In this document: positions 38,301-40,574 of the stretch, piece by piece | How positions within the stretch are numbered: position 1 is the stretch's first letter | Layout: the number at the start of each line of letters is the position of its first letter | From: Owenia fusiformis | Taxonomy: Eukaryota; Annelida; Polychaeta; Sabellida; Oweniidae | Assembly (NCBI GenBank): GCA_903813345.2 | Contig: CAIIXF020000004.1 | Span: forward strand, 4,171,525 to 4,235,524 | Direction: 5' to 3' | Length of the DNA: 64,000 nucleotides | Notes under the pieces: model-generated | Databases searched by the model: none | What the model saw: only the letters and a program-made list of their open reading frames with translations | What the model was told of the DNA's origin: nothing | Program-made: the position numbers and the translations under genes

Positions 38301-39223
38301 AATTATAACTGAGTTAACAAAGTAGAGCATATACTGTGTTTTATAACAGTCACTATATTTTGTGACCAGCATTTGAAATTAATGTTTGTTTTGGCAATCT
38401 TCAGTAGATGGTTGCAACAAAGTAACTTAATAACAATAACTAAGGTGGTGTTATTCTGTCATTTTTATTTGTCACGTTAAAAAATATTTGTGGTCAAGAG
38501 TTAGAGACTGAATCCCTTTAAGTTTCTTTTTTCATCTTTCAATTACTTTGTTTTTTATTTATTTTATTGTCTCATATACTTACTGCCATTATGATACATT
38601 ATTGTTTATTATTTTTTATGCATGTATGATATACAAGGGGTGCTCAATAAAAGCGTCCATTACTTATTGATCACCCCTCGTACATGTACCAAATGTATAC
38701 AATGAAACCTGTCTAATCCAAACACTTCTCAAATTGAATGTGAACACTTTTTCTTGGTCCAAAATCCTATTGATTAATACATGTTTATAAAACTTTATTG
38801 TATAAAACATATTTATAAAATCTTATAGTCAATACTGTATTTTATTTTCCAAGTCATGCTCTGATTACACAGGTTTTACTGTATTTTATTTTTCTAGTCA
38901 TGTTCAGATTACGCAGGTATTATCACACCGGAATAGCCTGACAACGGTAAAGTCAGATACCGTCATTTGTGACAACGGTATCTGACTTTACCATTGTCAG
39001 GCTATTCCAGTGTGATTATACTGTATTTTATTTTCCCAGTTATGTATTAAGATTACACAGGCTTTACTGCATTTTATTTTCCCAGTCATGTTAAGTATAA
39101 CTGCATTTTATTTTCCCTGACATGTTCAGATTACACAGGTTTTACTGTATTTTATTTTTTGTTAATTTCTATGGTATTATGTTGTAGGGACAGGAACAAC
39201 CTGACATTGAACCACAAGTGCAT
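2254..39223 (+). CDS. GCC2: GRIP and coiled-coil domain-containing protein 2 (GCC185 golgin), partial, 19 exons
   Basis: Encodes a long trans-Golgi tethering golgin; in other animals GCC2 captures endosome-derived vesicles and is held on the trans-Golgi by a C-terminal GRIP domain that binds Arl/Rab GTPases. Exons: 2254-2327, 5027-5131, 6259-6342, 6641-6745, 6985-7014, 8238-8432, 8860-12564, 12818-12994, 13673-13741, 14229-14417, 14759-14992, 15266-15428, 21384-21562, 21843-22022, 22391-22524, 22975-23097, 23694-23796, 31957-32166, 39188-39223. All junctions are AG/GT and phases agree, giving 6095 nt of continuous frame. Family diagnosis comes from the C-terminal half, where the order of motifs follows vertebrate GCC2 as I recall it: KADKMNKFKQVAIRGKKEL, MMDLEIADYE, NKLKQLLVKSKKDLA, VRVHSVLKQQK, EHTETVRQLSQQNE, HHRAIEALQKQL. 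The product is almost all coiled coil. The gene is open at both ends: the N-terminal exon is upstream of the window and no GRIP-coding exon was found. Introns carry two DIRS elements and a 6.8-kb minisatellite. Confidence 0.9.
2452..3448 (+). repeat. dispersed repeat interrupted by ~730 bp
   Basis: 2452-2640 and 3371-3448 together match a continuous sequence at 44395-44640 (shared blocks include CACAGGGCTTCAAAATC, ATCACATGATTCAGTTTA and GGTTATAGCAGGGGGAAGAA). Here the copy is split after CAGTTTA by about 730 bp; TTTA lies on both sides and may be a short target duplication. The inserted stretch has CCAATCAG and TATAAAAGG. Confidence 0.6.
2659..2699 (+). promoter_or_regulatory. possible CCAAT plus TATA promoter in inserted sequence
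   Basis: CCAATCAG at 2659-2666 followed 25 bp later by TATAAAAGG at 2691-2699, a classic spacing. No open frame or recognisable RNA follows, so it may be chance or an internal promoter of the inserted element. Confidence 0.25.
4710..4882. mobile_element. short foldback MITE
   Basis: Ends are inverted copies: CAGGGGTTTCACT on the left and AATGAAACCCCTG on the right, flanked by TATAT on both sides. About 173 bp, non-coding. Confidence 0.6.
5027..5131 (+). CDS. GCC2: GCC2 exon
   Basis: 35 codons, phase 0 at both ends, acceptor ATATTTCAAG and donor AAG|GTACTG. Coiled-coil peptide starting ELNDELEELRSERE. Confidence 0.75.
5266..5892. mobile_element. foldback element with ~230-bp inverted arms
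   Basis: Left end TACAGGTTGTCATGAAAGTA is the inverted, diverged copy of the right end (reverse complement TACAGGGTGTCCCGAAAGTA). The arms can be followed inward to about 5505 and 5675, e.g. TTCTCTTGGTCATGTT against AACATGGTCAAGAGA. TA dinucleotides and the ACAGGGTGTCC terminus suggest a Tc1/mariner-type MITE. It lies in a GCC2 intron. Confidence 0.7.
6259..6342 (+). CDS. GCC2: GCC2 exon
   Basis: 28 codons, phase 0/0, acceptor TATGTTCCAG, donor AAG|GTAAAA. Ends LQAKERRNK. Its last 17 bases plus the donor recur at 6531-6550. Confidence 0.75.
6326..6550. repeat. 19-bp direct repeats at an exon boundary
   Basis: GGAGAGGAGAAATAAGGTA occurs at 6326-6345, spanning a GCC2 exon end and its donor, and again at 6531-6550. 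The ~186 bp between them contain a dispersed repeat fragment (GCATTTCTATACAATTTAGA). Looks like a retroposon insertion with target duplication, or a small junction duplication. Confidence 0.55.
6641..6745 (+). CDS. GCC2: GCC2 exon
   Basis: 35 codons, phase 0/0, acceptor TTGTATTACAG, donor AAG|GTGAGC. Peptide begins ELEEQVECMQMKD. Confidence 0.75.
6985..7014 (+). CDS. GCC2: GCC2 microexon (30 nt)
   Basis: Ten codons (KFDDIQYENM) between TTTATGCTTTACAG and GTAAAC. The reading frame is kept with or without it, so it may be a cassette exon. Less certain than its neighbours because it is so short. Confidence 0.5.
7146..7321. mobile_element. MITE family A (ACAGTGAAACCTG ends)
   Basis: Left ACAGTGAAACCTGTAAAGTG and right GACAGGTTTAACT form an imperfect terminal inverted repeat. 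The interior has AAGTGGAACACC motifs. The same family occurs at 54988-55165, 53463-53972, 58298-58460 and probably 38699-38881. Confidence 0.6.
7956..8218. repeat. 38-bp tandem repeat, about 7 copies
   Basis: Unit CCCACCTTAAGGTCCACC + TAGACCTACCTTAATGTGAT. Nearly identical copies, one with a 2-bp shortening. Ends about 18 bp before the acceptor of the exon at 8238. On the minus strand every unit contains AAGGTAGGT, a donor-like string. Confidence 0.9.
8238..8432 (+). CDS. GCC2: GCC2 exon with Gln-rich stretch
   Basis: 65 codons, phase 0/0, acceptor AATGATTTCAG, donor CAG|GTTTAT. Begins SLKDEIKVLTEARDKL and contains CAA/CAG-rich runs (HQQQQEQLQQ and PEQQQQQQDD). A 38-bp tandem repeat ends about 18 bp before its acceptor. 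Confidence 0.8.
8471..8592 (+). mobile_element. short pearl-like element copy without tandem core
   Basis: Starts TTCACCACCAGAAATGGTG, then CATATTGTTATAGTCTCCAA, GGCATCTGTAA and the tail AGGTGGTGACATTTTCATG...TAATGCCTTG. Same termini as the full element at 59329-60075 but no ~150-bp tandem core. Related partial copies: about 14594-14667, 31665-31750, 56160-56330 and a tail at 58553-58575. Confidence 0.6.
8860..12564 (+). CDS. GCC2: GCC2 giant coiled-coil exon
   Basis: A single open exon of 1235 codons between TTGCTTTTCAG and AAT|GTAAGT. Continuous heptad pattern rich in Glu, Lys, Leu, Ser and Asn, with an acidic break near 9820-9950 (EDQHTEESDTD). Contains a 21-residue coding tandem repeat at about 10910-11130 and a duplicated 19-residue block near 9316-9435. 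Vertebrate GCC2 also has one very large internal exon. Reverse-strand open frames here are by-products of the codon bias. Confidence 0.9.
10910..11130 (+). repeat. in-frame 63-bp tandem repeat inside the GCC2 giant exon
   Basis: About four copies of a 21-residue unit with core KKVESLSKELEETRQQLED. Twenty-one residues are exactly three heptads, so copy-number change keeps both reading frame and coiled-coil register. Confidence 0.85.
12818..12994 (+). CDS. GCC2: GCC2 exon
   Basis: 59 codons, phase 0/0, acceptor TATATTTCCAG, donor GAG|GTACTG. Contains MNKFKQVAIRGKKEL, which lines up with the INKIKLVAVKAKKEL segment of vertebrate GCC2. Confidence 0.88.
13453..13640. mobile_element. MITE with CAAGGAGGATTGG inverted ends
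   Basis: CAAGGAGGATTGG at 13453-13465 and its perfect inverse CCAATCCTCCTTG at 13628-13640. The inversion continues imperfectly inward (CGATATTCTT against AGAATATCGG). Non-coding, about 188 bp. Confidence 0.7.
13673..13741 (+). CDS. GCC2: GCC2 exon
   Basis: 23 codons, phase 0/0, acceptor TTATTGTTATAG, donor AAG|GTAAAG. Peptide MEALKAEQTTLKESKDKL. A foldback MITE ends 32 bp upstream of the exon. Confidence 0.75.
13934..14105. repeat. 29-bp tandem repeat, about 6 copies
   Basis: Unit CCTCACTATACACC + ATCATTCTGTATTTG, almost perfect copies, inside the GCC2 intron before the exon at 14229. Confidence 0.9.
14229..14417 (+). CDS. GCC2: GCC2 exon
   Basis: 63 codons, phase 0/0, acceptor CATTTCAG, donor AAG|GTAGAA. 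Begins SLQEEYDNLHDSLDEERQK, coiled coil. Confidence 0.82.
14759..14992 (+). CDS. GCC2: GCC2 exon
   Basis: 78 codons, phase 0/0, acceptor TTTGATTCCAG, donor CAT|GTGAGT. Contains AERLQKEQ, matching the AEKLQKEQ motif of vertebrate GCC2. Confidence 0.85.
15266..15428 (+). CDS. GCC2: GCC2 exon
   Basis: 54 codons plus one base (phase 0 to phase 1), acceptor TGTATGTCTAG, donor CTAG|GTAGGG. Contains MMDLEIADYERTVQNLN, close to MNMEIADYERLMKELN of vertebrate GCC2. The first DIRS element begins 72 bp after this exon. Confidence 0.88.
15501..15649 (+). repeat. DIRS copy 1 left inverted terminal repeat
   Basis: Inverse of 20994-21127 over more than 130 bp, e.g. GGACTGGCCCAAGTGGCCAA on the left against TTGGCCACTTGGGCCAGTCC on the right. 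The outermost ~20 bp (AATTACATACAATCC) differ from the other end. Confidence 0.9.
15790..17454 (+). CDS. DIRS ORF1, gag-like protein
   Basis: 554 codons from the first ATG after the left terminal repeat. The N-terminal ~200 residues are Ser/Arg/Pro-rich and look disordered. A more ordered part follows (about 225-460), and the C-terminal tail is strongly basic (DYRKKSSNKDWSK, KKKYDNKGGKHFNKDNRF). No zinc knuckle is seen, as is usual for DIRS elements. Presumed nucleic-acid-binding structural protein by position; no direct homology claimed. It ends 7 bp before the first ATG of ORF2. Confidence 0.75.
   Translation: MAEQGSIQGEITSELNLNGPSTSSTLTGNEVINDVSLATTSVTDYVQSLVEEAVTRKMATLGNRPPTRPPSDRRSPSSSYLHNSEYSLPREQSPRSSKKAVETGKRGNDSHRNDTKFRDYNYSATHHVDVSRSTFRNRSRSPVSQLRSPSRLSHHSYSHTNRPSDSSPSRISGTSRQGTQNSRSIINNFSSKISQSQNSDSKPRILDSDDNEPSKSKSSEEEAVLLVRSLWDSTISALEIDQVNSSTNSKESLTRVALQKVDESSVTKASLPCPPVFHQLVQNINNQISSATSGFNTKGKLFRIKSSNYRLAKGDDSVVRPLKLNNSLGNLVPNDKTFSDFFKNADTKTQLSNKNWKGLEENLRAVLQPLVYSEWYIGSVSKLVTQLTAHLSNNTDPLVTQLLDSMGDLLLRGSTASVTATEGILKTLTNSALLQRDLIQEQVPTRFRESMRVLPVEHTSTTLYPESQLKDLVDSASSNLTNQALVTLAQSSSRSSKDKDRSQRQSRPDYRKKSSNKDWSKSQDKSKSDFRDSKKKYDNKGGKHFNKDNRFSKK
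17462..19549 (+). CDS. DIRS ORF2: reverse transcriptase, RNase H and methyltransferase-like region
   Basis: The frame is open from 17381; the first ATG after the ORF1 stop is at 17462 (MIPIFTIPP), which I take as start. Residue numbers below count from 17381. RT: FLVKKKNGEDRPVINLR, SLDLRDAYLHI, LPFGLATAP and catalytic YLDD at about 239-242. RNase H: FTDAS with Asp about 406, WLELKA, ADN with Asp about 466, and NRRADLLSR. Then a region (PNLDMMATCYNNQLP, AWATDALSLSW, PKWQNQPWFPEL) in the place where DIRS elements carry a Dam-like methyltransferase domain. It overlaps ORF3 in another frame over ~2 kb, typical of DIRS. Confidence 0.9.
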   Translation: MIPIFTIPPYPGPVGGRLMFFLPNWKLLTEDPFILKMIQVGYIPQMNSTVTLCTEPNQFESSTSSKAARFSRVVEDLLQKNAVEEVLNRHSPGFYSNLFLVKKKNGEDRPVINLRTLNQVLIVPKFKMETVQQYMTSFQQGEWAVSLDLRDAYLHIMMKENFRKYLRFVVNGKILQFRVLPFGLATAPMIFTKILEPLASFFHKLGIKLHRYLDDWLIRGASPQEVSDHLRIVMTVTENLGFIINHKKSQLIPLQIFDYVGVRWDLHLGMSYPPQDRIDKILHLTDWFLTESRATAKQWMSLLGLLASAEKQVPLGRLHMRFLQQCLSQNWSQLRDPLDKMITVDRTARLDLLWWNQGQHLEKGMTLAPFSPEVTIFTDASTAMWGAHMDLNISKECCGNWSQSESNNHINWLELKAIQKALQHFQTHLQGKMVLICADNTTATTYLNKQGGTQSAKLTELSRQIWLWADLHQVRLRARHVPGRLNRRADLLSRGNQIVATEWSLHPAVVKQMFKIWGTPNLDMMATCYNNQLPVYVSPIQDQAAWATDALSLSWQNLHLYIYPPTPVIGLVLQKIKDHDCLTLAILPKWQNQPWFPELLDLLVDYPREIPPLEKLLKMPRSQIFHQNPELFHLHACKLSRNLSLRRVFQHKCQKESHQMLEDLPPTESMMPNGRSSLFGVLRGIWIPAQSLFQK
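17533..20445 (+). CDS. DIRS ORF3 with C-terminal tyrosine recombinase
   Basis: 970 codons, same frame register as ORF1 and overlapping ORF2. The first ~630 residues are Ser-rich, without a recognisable domain, and probably stay open because they are constrained by RT/RNase H in the other frame; translation may begin further in. From about residue 640 it is a tyrosine recombinase: core-binding part (YDAKWKKFSIWCSE, VPEIADFLLYLH), then Arg in GKRRSDIHA (R777), HETR (H908, R911), His in WASHNTF (H937) and Tyr in SYYLRD (Y943/944). This enzyme would insert the circular cDNA. Confidence 0.88.
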   Translation: MEAVNGRSVYTEDDPGRIHPTDEFNCDVMHRTKPVRVFNIEQSSSFQQSGRGPSAKECCRRSSKQTFSRVLQQSILGQEEEWRRQTRHQFENFKSSLNSSQIQNGNSTAVHDLLPTRRMGSILGPSGCLSSYNDERELPEVSPFCRQRENSAISSTAFRSGNSTDDIHQDPGTPSLILPQARDKTPPVFRRLVNPRSIATGSLRSPTDCDDGDGKPWLHHQSQEIAVDSVADLRLCRCTVGPSSRDVLSPPGQNRQNSTPNRLVPHRKSSNSQAVDVSSGITGISRETSPTGEITHEVPPTMPVSELVSTQRSIGQDDNSRSYCKIGPVVVESRPASGERDDFSSFFTRSDNIHRCFNSDVGSSHGSEHIERVLWKLVPIRIQQPHKLAGTKSHTESPSTLSDSPPRKDGVNLCRQHNCDNLPQQTRGNTVSKTDRVISTDMVMGRFTSSPSSRKTCARSTESKSRSVEPGKSDSCDRMVLTSSSCQTDVQDMGNSKSRHDGDMLQQPTTSVCLTNTRSSSLGNRRSIPKLAKSSSVHLSPHASDRISSTKDKGSRLFNSSNPSKMAESAVVPRTIGSSSGLSKGNPPIGETSQNAKKSDLPSKSRTFPSSRLQTLTKSLTQKGFSTQVSKRIASDARRPSTNRVYDAKWKKFSIWCSERNLDPCTVSVPEIADFLLYLHSVKKLTVSTIEGYRTVINQVLQHSSGTSLSSTQEISDLIHSFKLEDAQPKDLMPKWDLVFVLHELTKPPFEPMSTADLKHVSWKTLFLLLLASGKRRSDIHAIDIRRIQWTRNNLEAVLFPFVGFLPKSLNCAEGQSRFQPITIKALANFVGNETPDKFLCPVRALRYYLQATVPIRGVRNRLFIPFKKGCSSDVHPNTLSSWVKQLLNYVYKNASEESKLQGKIRPHETRAISSSLALQANASLTALFKTCSWASHNTFTSYYLRDVTVMEKGMHKLGPVVLAGTLCNF
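20840..20930 (+). repeat. DIRS copy 1 internal complementary region
   Basis: First half (GCATATGTCATGGAATAGGT... to TGTAATT) is the reverse complement of the left end; second half (GAGAAATTTTACCAGTAAAT... to CCATGAC) is the reverse complement of the right end. The junction ...GTAATT|GAGAAA defines both element ends. Confidence 0.9.
20994..21167 (+). repeat. DIRS copy 1 right inverted terminal repeat
   Basis: Inverse of the left terminal repeat, then a right-specific end (TTTGTATTGTAATTAATAGA ... GGTAAAATTTCTC). Followed by GCC2 intron sequence ATTTTGAGCAC. Confidence 0.9.
21384..21562 (+). CDS. GCC2: GCC2 exon
   Basis: Enters in phase 1, exactly complementing the previous exon across the DIRS-bearing intron. 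Acceptor TATCCATAG, donor AAG|GTCAGT. KLKQLLVKSKKDLAEARK is nearly identical to the KIKQLLVKTKKELADSK segment of vertebrate GCC2 and is the strongest family marker. Confidence 0.9.
21843..22022 (+). CDS. GCC2: GCC2 exon
   Basis: 60 codons, phase 0/0, acceptor TTATTTCTCCAG, donor AAG|GTGAGT. Contains VHIAELTAENQKHSDKI and ends ATNAEFDSYK (vertebrate TSEFESYK). A run of 21 G lies 28 bp after the donor. Confidence 0.9.
22050..22070 (+). repeat. G homopolymer, 21 bases
   Basis: Uninterrupted G run 28 bp after a GCC2 donor. It could form a G-quadruplex in the nascent transcript; its length is also a place where assembly is unreliable. Confidence 0.9.
22391..22524 (+). CDS. GCC2: GCC2 exon
   Basis: Phase 0 to 2, acceptor CGTCTCTCAG, donor AAG|GTGACA. 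Starts VRVHSVLKQQKTKS, matching VRVHNVLKQQKNKS of vertebrate GCC2. Confidence 0.92.
22525..22974. other. GCC2 intron
   Basis: No gene signal. ATGAAATAAATTGAATTGAA near 22709-22730 looks like the 3' tail of a retroposon, but no body was recognised. Confidence 0.4.
22975..23097 (+). CDS. GCC2: GCC2 exon
   Basis: Phase 2 to 2, acceptor TTTTCATTTTAG, donor CAA|GTAAGC. Contains YEALQEEHDNLMTRHNKLL, equivalent to LQSEHDTLLERHNKML of vertebrate GCC2. Confidence 0.9.
23694..23796 (+). CDS. GCC2: GCC2 exon, founder of the 92-bp array
   Basis: Phase 2 to 0, acceptor AATTCATTTTCAG, donor AAG|GTAAGT. Peptide includes EHTETVRQLSQQNEQL (vertebrate EHTQTVSQLTSQNEVL). The last ~70 bases of this exon plus ~22 bases of the intron are the source of the following array. 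Reading on past the donor gives only five more codons before TGA at 23812-23814. Confidence 0.9.
23797..30604 (+). repeat. 92-bp minisatellite made from a GCC2 exon end plus donor, 74 copies
   Basis: From the founder donor (GT at 23797) to the last donor-like GT at 30605 is 6808 bp, exactly 74 x 92. Each unit is ~22 bp of intron (GTAAGTCATGGCCAATGAGT or GTAGGT variants) followed by ~70 bp copied from the exon 3' end (AACAGAACACATAGAAACTG...CACCAGCACATTCAAG). Units differ by a small set of substitutions. Donor forms are GTAAGT and GTAGGT, some AAA|GTAGGA; five units have lost the GT (ATAGGT at 24257, 24901, 25913, 26925, 27661). Units 1-7 and 8-14 form a 644-bp higher-order repeat. 92 is not a multiple of 3, and TGA/TAG occur in read-through, so the array cannot be coding as one frame. 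Confidence 0.97.
30605..31956. other. rest of the GCC2 intron after the array
   Basis: 30640-31220 shows no gene signal. 31225-31512 is a separate ~37-bp repeat. 31665-31750 is a pearl-like tail fragment. 31750-31945 is a degenerate CATTGTT(G/C)ACAT-type repeat leading to the acceptor at 31956. Confidence 0.6.
31225..31512. repeat. ~37-bp tandem repeat, about 8 copies
   Basis: Unit CATCATTTCACATTATGTGT + GCTGACATCAATATTGA with point differences. Confidence 0.85.
31957..32166 (+). CDS. GCC2: GCC2 exon after the array
   Basis: 70 codons, phase 0/0, acceptor TTTTAATTCCAG, donor GAG|GTGAGT. HHRAIEALQKQLDHAE corresponds to EHRKTVETLQQQLSKME of vertebrate GCC2, directly following the exon at 23694-23796, so the whole 8.1 kb between them is intron. 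Confidence 0.9.
32570..32728 (+). repeat. DIRS copy 2 left inverted terminal repeat
   Basis: Inverse of 38074-38220. It has the extra ATATGAC shared with its own right end, so the two ends of this copy were made together. Confidence 0.88.
32867..34531 (+). CDS. DIRS copy 2 ORF1, gag-like protein
   Basis: 554 codons, same start and stop as copy 1. Differences seen: Arg to Gln in the segment DSHQND, Ala to Thr in SEEETVL, Pro to Ser in QSRSDYR, Ser to Pro in QDKPKSD. Confidence 0.75.
   Translation: MAEQGSIQGEITSELNLNGPSTSSTLTGNEVINDVSLATTSVTDYVQSLVEEAVTRKMATLGNRPPTRPPSDRRSPSSSYLHNSEYSLPREQSPRSSKKAVETGKRGNDSHQNDTKFRDYNYSATHHVDVSRSTFRNRSRSPVSQLRSPSRLSHHSYSHTNRPSDSSPSRISGTSRQGTQNSRSIINNFSSKISQSQNSDSKPRILDSDDNEPSKSKSSEEETVLLVRSLWDSTISALEIDQVNSSTNSKESLTRVALQKVDESSVTKASLPCPPVFHQLVQNINNQISSATSGFNTKGKLFRIKSSNYRLAKGDDSVVRPLKLNNSLGNLVPNDKTFSDFFKNADTKTQLSNKNWKGLEENLRAVLQPLVYSEWYIGSVSKLVTQLTAHLSNNTDPLVTQLLDSMGDLLLRGSTASVTATEGILKTLTNSALLQRDLIQEQVPTRFRESMRVLPVEHTSTTLYPESQLKDLVDSASSNLTNQALVTLAQSSSRSSKDKDRSQRQSRSDYRKKSSNKDWSKSQDKPKSDFRDSKKKYDNKGGKHFNKDNRFSKK
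34539..36626 (+). CDS. DIRS copy 2 ORF2: RT, RNase H and methyltransferase-like region
   Basis: The first ATG after the ORF1 stop is at 34539; the frame is open from 34458. All RT (YLDDW) and RNase H (TDAS, LELKA, ADN, NRRAD) motifs are intact. Changes from copy 1 are scattered and none hits a catalytic residue. Confidence 0.9.
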   Translation: MIPIFTIPPFPGPVGGRLMFFLPNWKLLTEDPFILKMIQVGYIPQMNSTVTLCTEPNQFESSTSSKAARFSRVVEDLLQKNAVEEVLNRHSPGFYSNLFLVKKKNGEDRPVINLRTLNQVLIVPKFKMETVQQYMTSFQQGEWAVSLDLRDAYLHIMMKENFRKYLRFVVNGKILQFRVLPFGLATAPMIFTKILEPLASFFHKLGIKLHRYLDDWLIRGASPQEVSDHLWIVMTVTENLGFIINHKKSQLIPLQIFDYVGVRWDLHLGMSYPPQDRIDKILHLTDWFLTESRATAKQWMSLLGLLASAEKQVPLGRLHMRFLQQCLSQNWSQLRDPLDKMITVDRTARLDLLWWNQGQHLEKGMTLAPFSPEVTIFTDASTAMWGAHMDRNISKECCGNWSQSESNNHINWLELKAIQKALQYFQTHLQGKMVLICADNTTATTYLNKQGGTQSAKLTELSRQIWLWADLHQVRLRARHVPGRLNRRADLLSRGNQIVATEWSLHPAVVKQMFKIWGTPNLDMMATCYNNQLPVYVSPIQDQAAWATDALSLSWQNLHLYIYPPTPVIGLVLQKIKDHDCLALAILPKWQNQPWFPELLDLLVDYPREIPPWEKLLKMPRSQIFHQNPELFHLHACKLSRNLSLRRVFQHKCQKESHQMLEDLPPTESMMPNGRSSLFGVLRGIWIPAQSLFQK
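34610..37522 (+). CDS. DIRS copy 2 ORF3 with tyrosine recombinase
   Basis: 970 codons. The recombinase motifs GKRRSDIHA, HETR, WASHNTF and SYYLRD are identical to copy 1. The substitutions cluster in the N-terminal part that overlaps RT. Likely a competent recombinase. Confidence 0.88.
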   Translation: MEAVNGRSVYTEDDPGRIHPTDEFNCDVMHRTKPVRVFNIEQSSSFQQSGRGPSAKECCRRSSKQTFPRVLQQSILGQEEEWRRQTRHQFENFKSSLNSSQIQNGNSTAVHDLLPTRRMGSILGPSGCLSSYNDERELPEVSPFCRQRKNSAISSPAFRSGNSTDDIHQDPGTPSLVLPQARDKTPPVFRRLVNPRSIATGSLRSPMDCDDGDGKPWLHHQSQEIAVDSVADLRLCRCTVGPSSRDVLSPPGQNRQNSTPNRLVPHRKSSNSQAVDVSSGITGISRETSPTGEITHEVPPTMPVSELVSTQRSIGQDDNSRSYCKIGPVVVESRPASGERDDFSSIFTRSDNIHRCFNSDVGCSHGSEHIERVLWKLVPIRIQQPHKLAGTKSHSESPSILSDSPPRKDGVNLCRQHNCDNLPQQTRGNTVSKTDRVISTDMVMGRFTSSPSSRKTCARSTESKSRSVEPGKPDSCDRMVLTSSSCQTDVQDMGNSKSRHDGDMLQQPTTSVCLTNTRSSSLGNRRSIPKLAKSSSVHLSPHASDRISSTKDKGSRLFSSSNPSKMAESAVVPRTIGSSSGLSKGNSPMGETSQNAKKSDLPSKSRTFPSSRLQTLTKSLTQKGFSTQVSKRIASDARRPSTNRVYDAKWKKFSIWCSERNLDPCTVSVPEIADFLLYLHSVKKLTVSTIEGYRTVINQVLQQSSGTSLSSTQEISDLIHSFKLEDAQPKDLIPKWDLVFVLHELTKPPFEPMSTADLKHVSWKTLFLLLLASGKRRSDIHAIDIRRIQWTRNNLEAVLFPFVGFLPKSLNCAEGQSRFQPITIKALANFVGNETPDKFLCPVRALRYYLQATVPIRGSRNRLFIPFKKGCSSDVHPNTLSSWVKQLLNYVYKNASEESKLQGKIRPHETRAISSSLALQANASLTALFKTCSWASHNTFTSYYLRDVTVMEKGMHKLGPVVLAGTLCNF
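37918..38008 (+). repeat. DIRS copy 2 internal complementary region
   Basis: Same sequence as 20840-20930, containing the joined complements of both ends. Confidence 0.88.
38074..38255 (+). repeat. DIRS copy 2 right inverted terminal repeat
   Basis: Inverse of the left repeat, then the right-specific end to GGTAAAATTTCTC. Confidence 0.88.
38256..39187. other. GCC2 intron with small elements
   Basis: Contains a mini-mariner-like hairpin at 38632-38692 (TACAAGGGGTGCTCAATAA against TTATTGATCACCCCTCGTA). From about 38870 to 39160 there are imperfect ~47-60 bp repeats with ACAGGTTTTACTGTATTTTA, interrupted by a foldback at 38919-39020. Confidence 0.6.
38919..39020. mobile_element. foldback MITE, ~45-bp arms
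   Basis: TATCACACCGGAATAGCCTG then ACAACGGTAAAGTCAGATAC on the left; GTATCTGACTTTACCATTGT then CAGGCTATTCCAGTGTGATT on the right, separated by a short loop (CATTTGTGA). It lies inside one unit of a local tandem repeat. Confidence 0.8.
39188..39223 (+). CDS. GCC2: putative GCC2 exon (36 nt)
   Basis: Twelve codons (GQEQPDIEPQVH) between ATGTTGTAG and GTAAGT, phase 0/0. The strong donor implies further exons. It falls in the poorly conserved acidic region before the GRIP domain, so it cannot be confirmed by homology. Confidence 0.5.
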
Positions 39224-39661
39224 GTAAGTGTTGTATTTTAGATTTTTGTTTTGTGTCACCATGGCAACCTGTTGTTACCAATGACACATTGAGTGGTTAC
39301 CATGGTAATATGTATAATTTCATATTATGGTAACTGACTTGTTAAATGGAACATATGGTTGCCTTAATTTAATTTTATTTGTCCATGGCACATTGTGAAA
39401 TATATTTTATTGTGGTATGGTAGTATATTGTTACCAAGGAAACATTGATGCCATAGCAACTTGTAGAAACAGGCATGGTATTCATTGTTTTATTTTTTAT
39501 ATAGTATTTTCTAATATATATTTTTTTTAAATTTAAATGTAACTTTTATTTAAATTAATTTTTTCAACAAGCACTTTTATTATGAATTTTACACAAATAA
39601 GAAAATCAATAAGAAAATATTATATCATGTACTTAAAAATATACTTACAAATTTTGTTAAT

Positions 39662-40271
39662 TTAAAGGAATATTCCTTGCCAGACCCTTTCTCTCTTGAT
39701 ATGGTAGCTATAATCATATATATAGTTTCCATATTTAGCAAAACATGGGAAAATGTTTTAATATGGTCAATATTGATCATTTAAAAATGTAGTGCTTATT
39801 TCCAGTGAGCTGCCATCTTTTAAGATTTCTTGCAGGAAGTGATGTCATCAACTCTCAACTTCTATAACCTTGCCCAGAACAGTATAGGAAAGTAGCACAA
39901 AATCACTTCTAGACAAGTGATCATTACTTTCTGTGCAAAAATATTTTCAGGGCTTGTCAACTTAGAATAAAAGAAGAGATTTTCAGAAGGATTAAATAAG
40001 ATACAAAGTTGAAAAAGAATATTAAGCTGGTTTTGTAATTCTTAATAGCTCCTCACCTAATGCTATATGCAAAGTTGAGAGTCGATGACATCACTTCCTG
40101 TGTGAAATTTTAAAAGATGACAGCTTACTGGAATTGAGCATCACATTTCAAAGTGATCAAATTTGACCATATCAAAACATTTTTGCGTGTTTTGCTAAAC
40201 ATGGCAAGCATATATATGGTTATAGCTACCATATGAGGAGAGAGATGGGTTGGCAAGGAATATTCCTTTAA
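39662..40271. mobile_element. foldback element with ~200-bp inverted arms
   Basis: TTAAAGGAATATTCCTTGCC at the left and GGCAAGGAATATTCCTTTAA at the right. The inversion continues through AGTTTCCATATTTAGCAAAA / TTTTGCTAAACATGG and GGAAGTGATGTCATC / GATGACATCACTTCC. About 610 bp, non-coding, in the region after the last visible GCC2 exon. Confidence 0.8.
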
Positions 40272-40574
40272 TGTTACTATATGCACTTAGTCTAAAAAGG
40301 GGATGGAACTGAAATTGAATGGAACACTTAATACTCCAAATAAAAAGGTATACATAAGCTTTTCATAAATAGTATGTGTATGAAATGGTGAATGGTTTGG
40401 ATGGGGACTCTTATGGATGGAAAGAATTTTTTTATATATATTATTGTTGGGTTAAAGACAAATAAAATGAATATGAACTGGTGACTTTGCAGATTATTAG
40501 ATACATGTATATGTTCATAAACCTCTGGGCTTCATATGTCTTATGGATCATTAAAAACATTTATAAATGTCCAC

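Noticed and set aside
2254-39223. Other golgins (GOLGA4, GCC1) or myosin/CENP-E-like proteins for the coiled-coil gene
   Set aside because: The ordered motifs KLKQLLVKSKK, VRVHSVLKQQK and EIADYE are specific to GCC2; generic coiled coil alone would not decide it.
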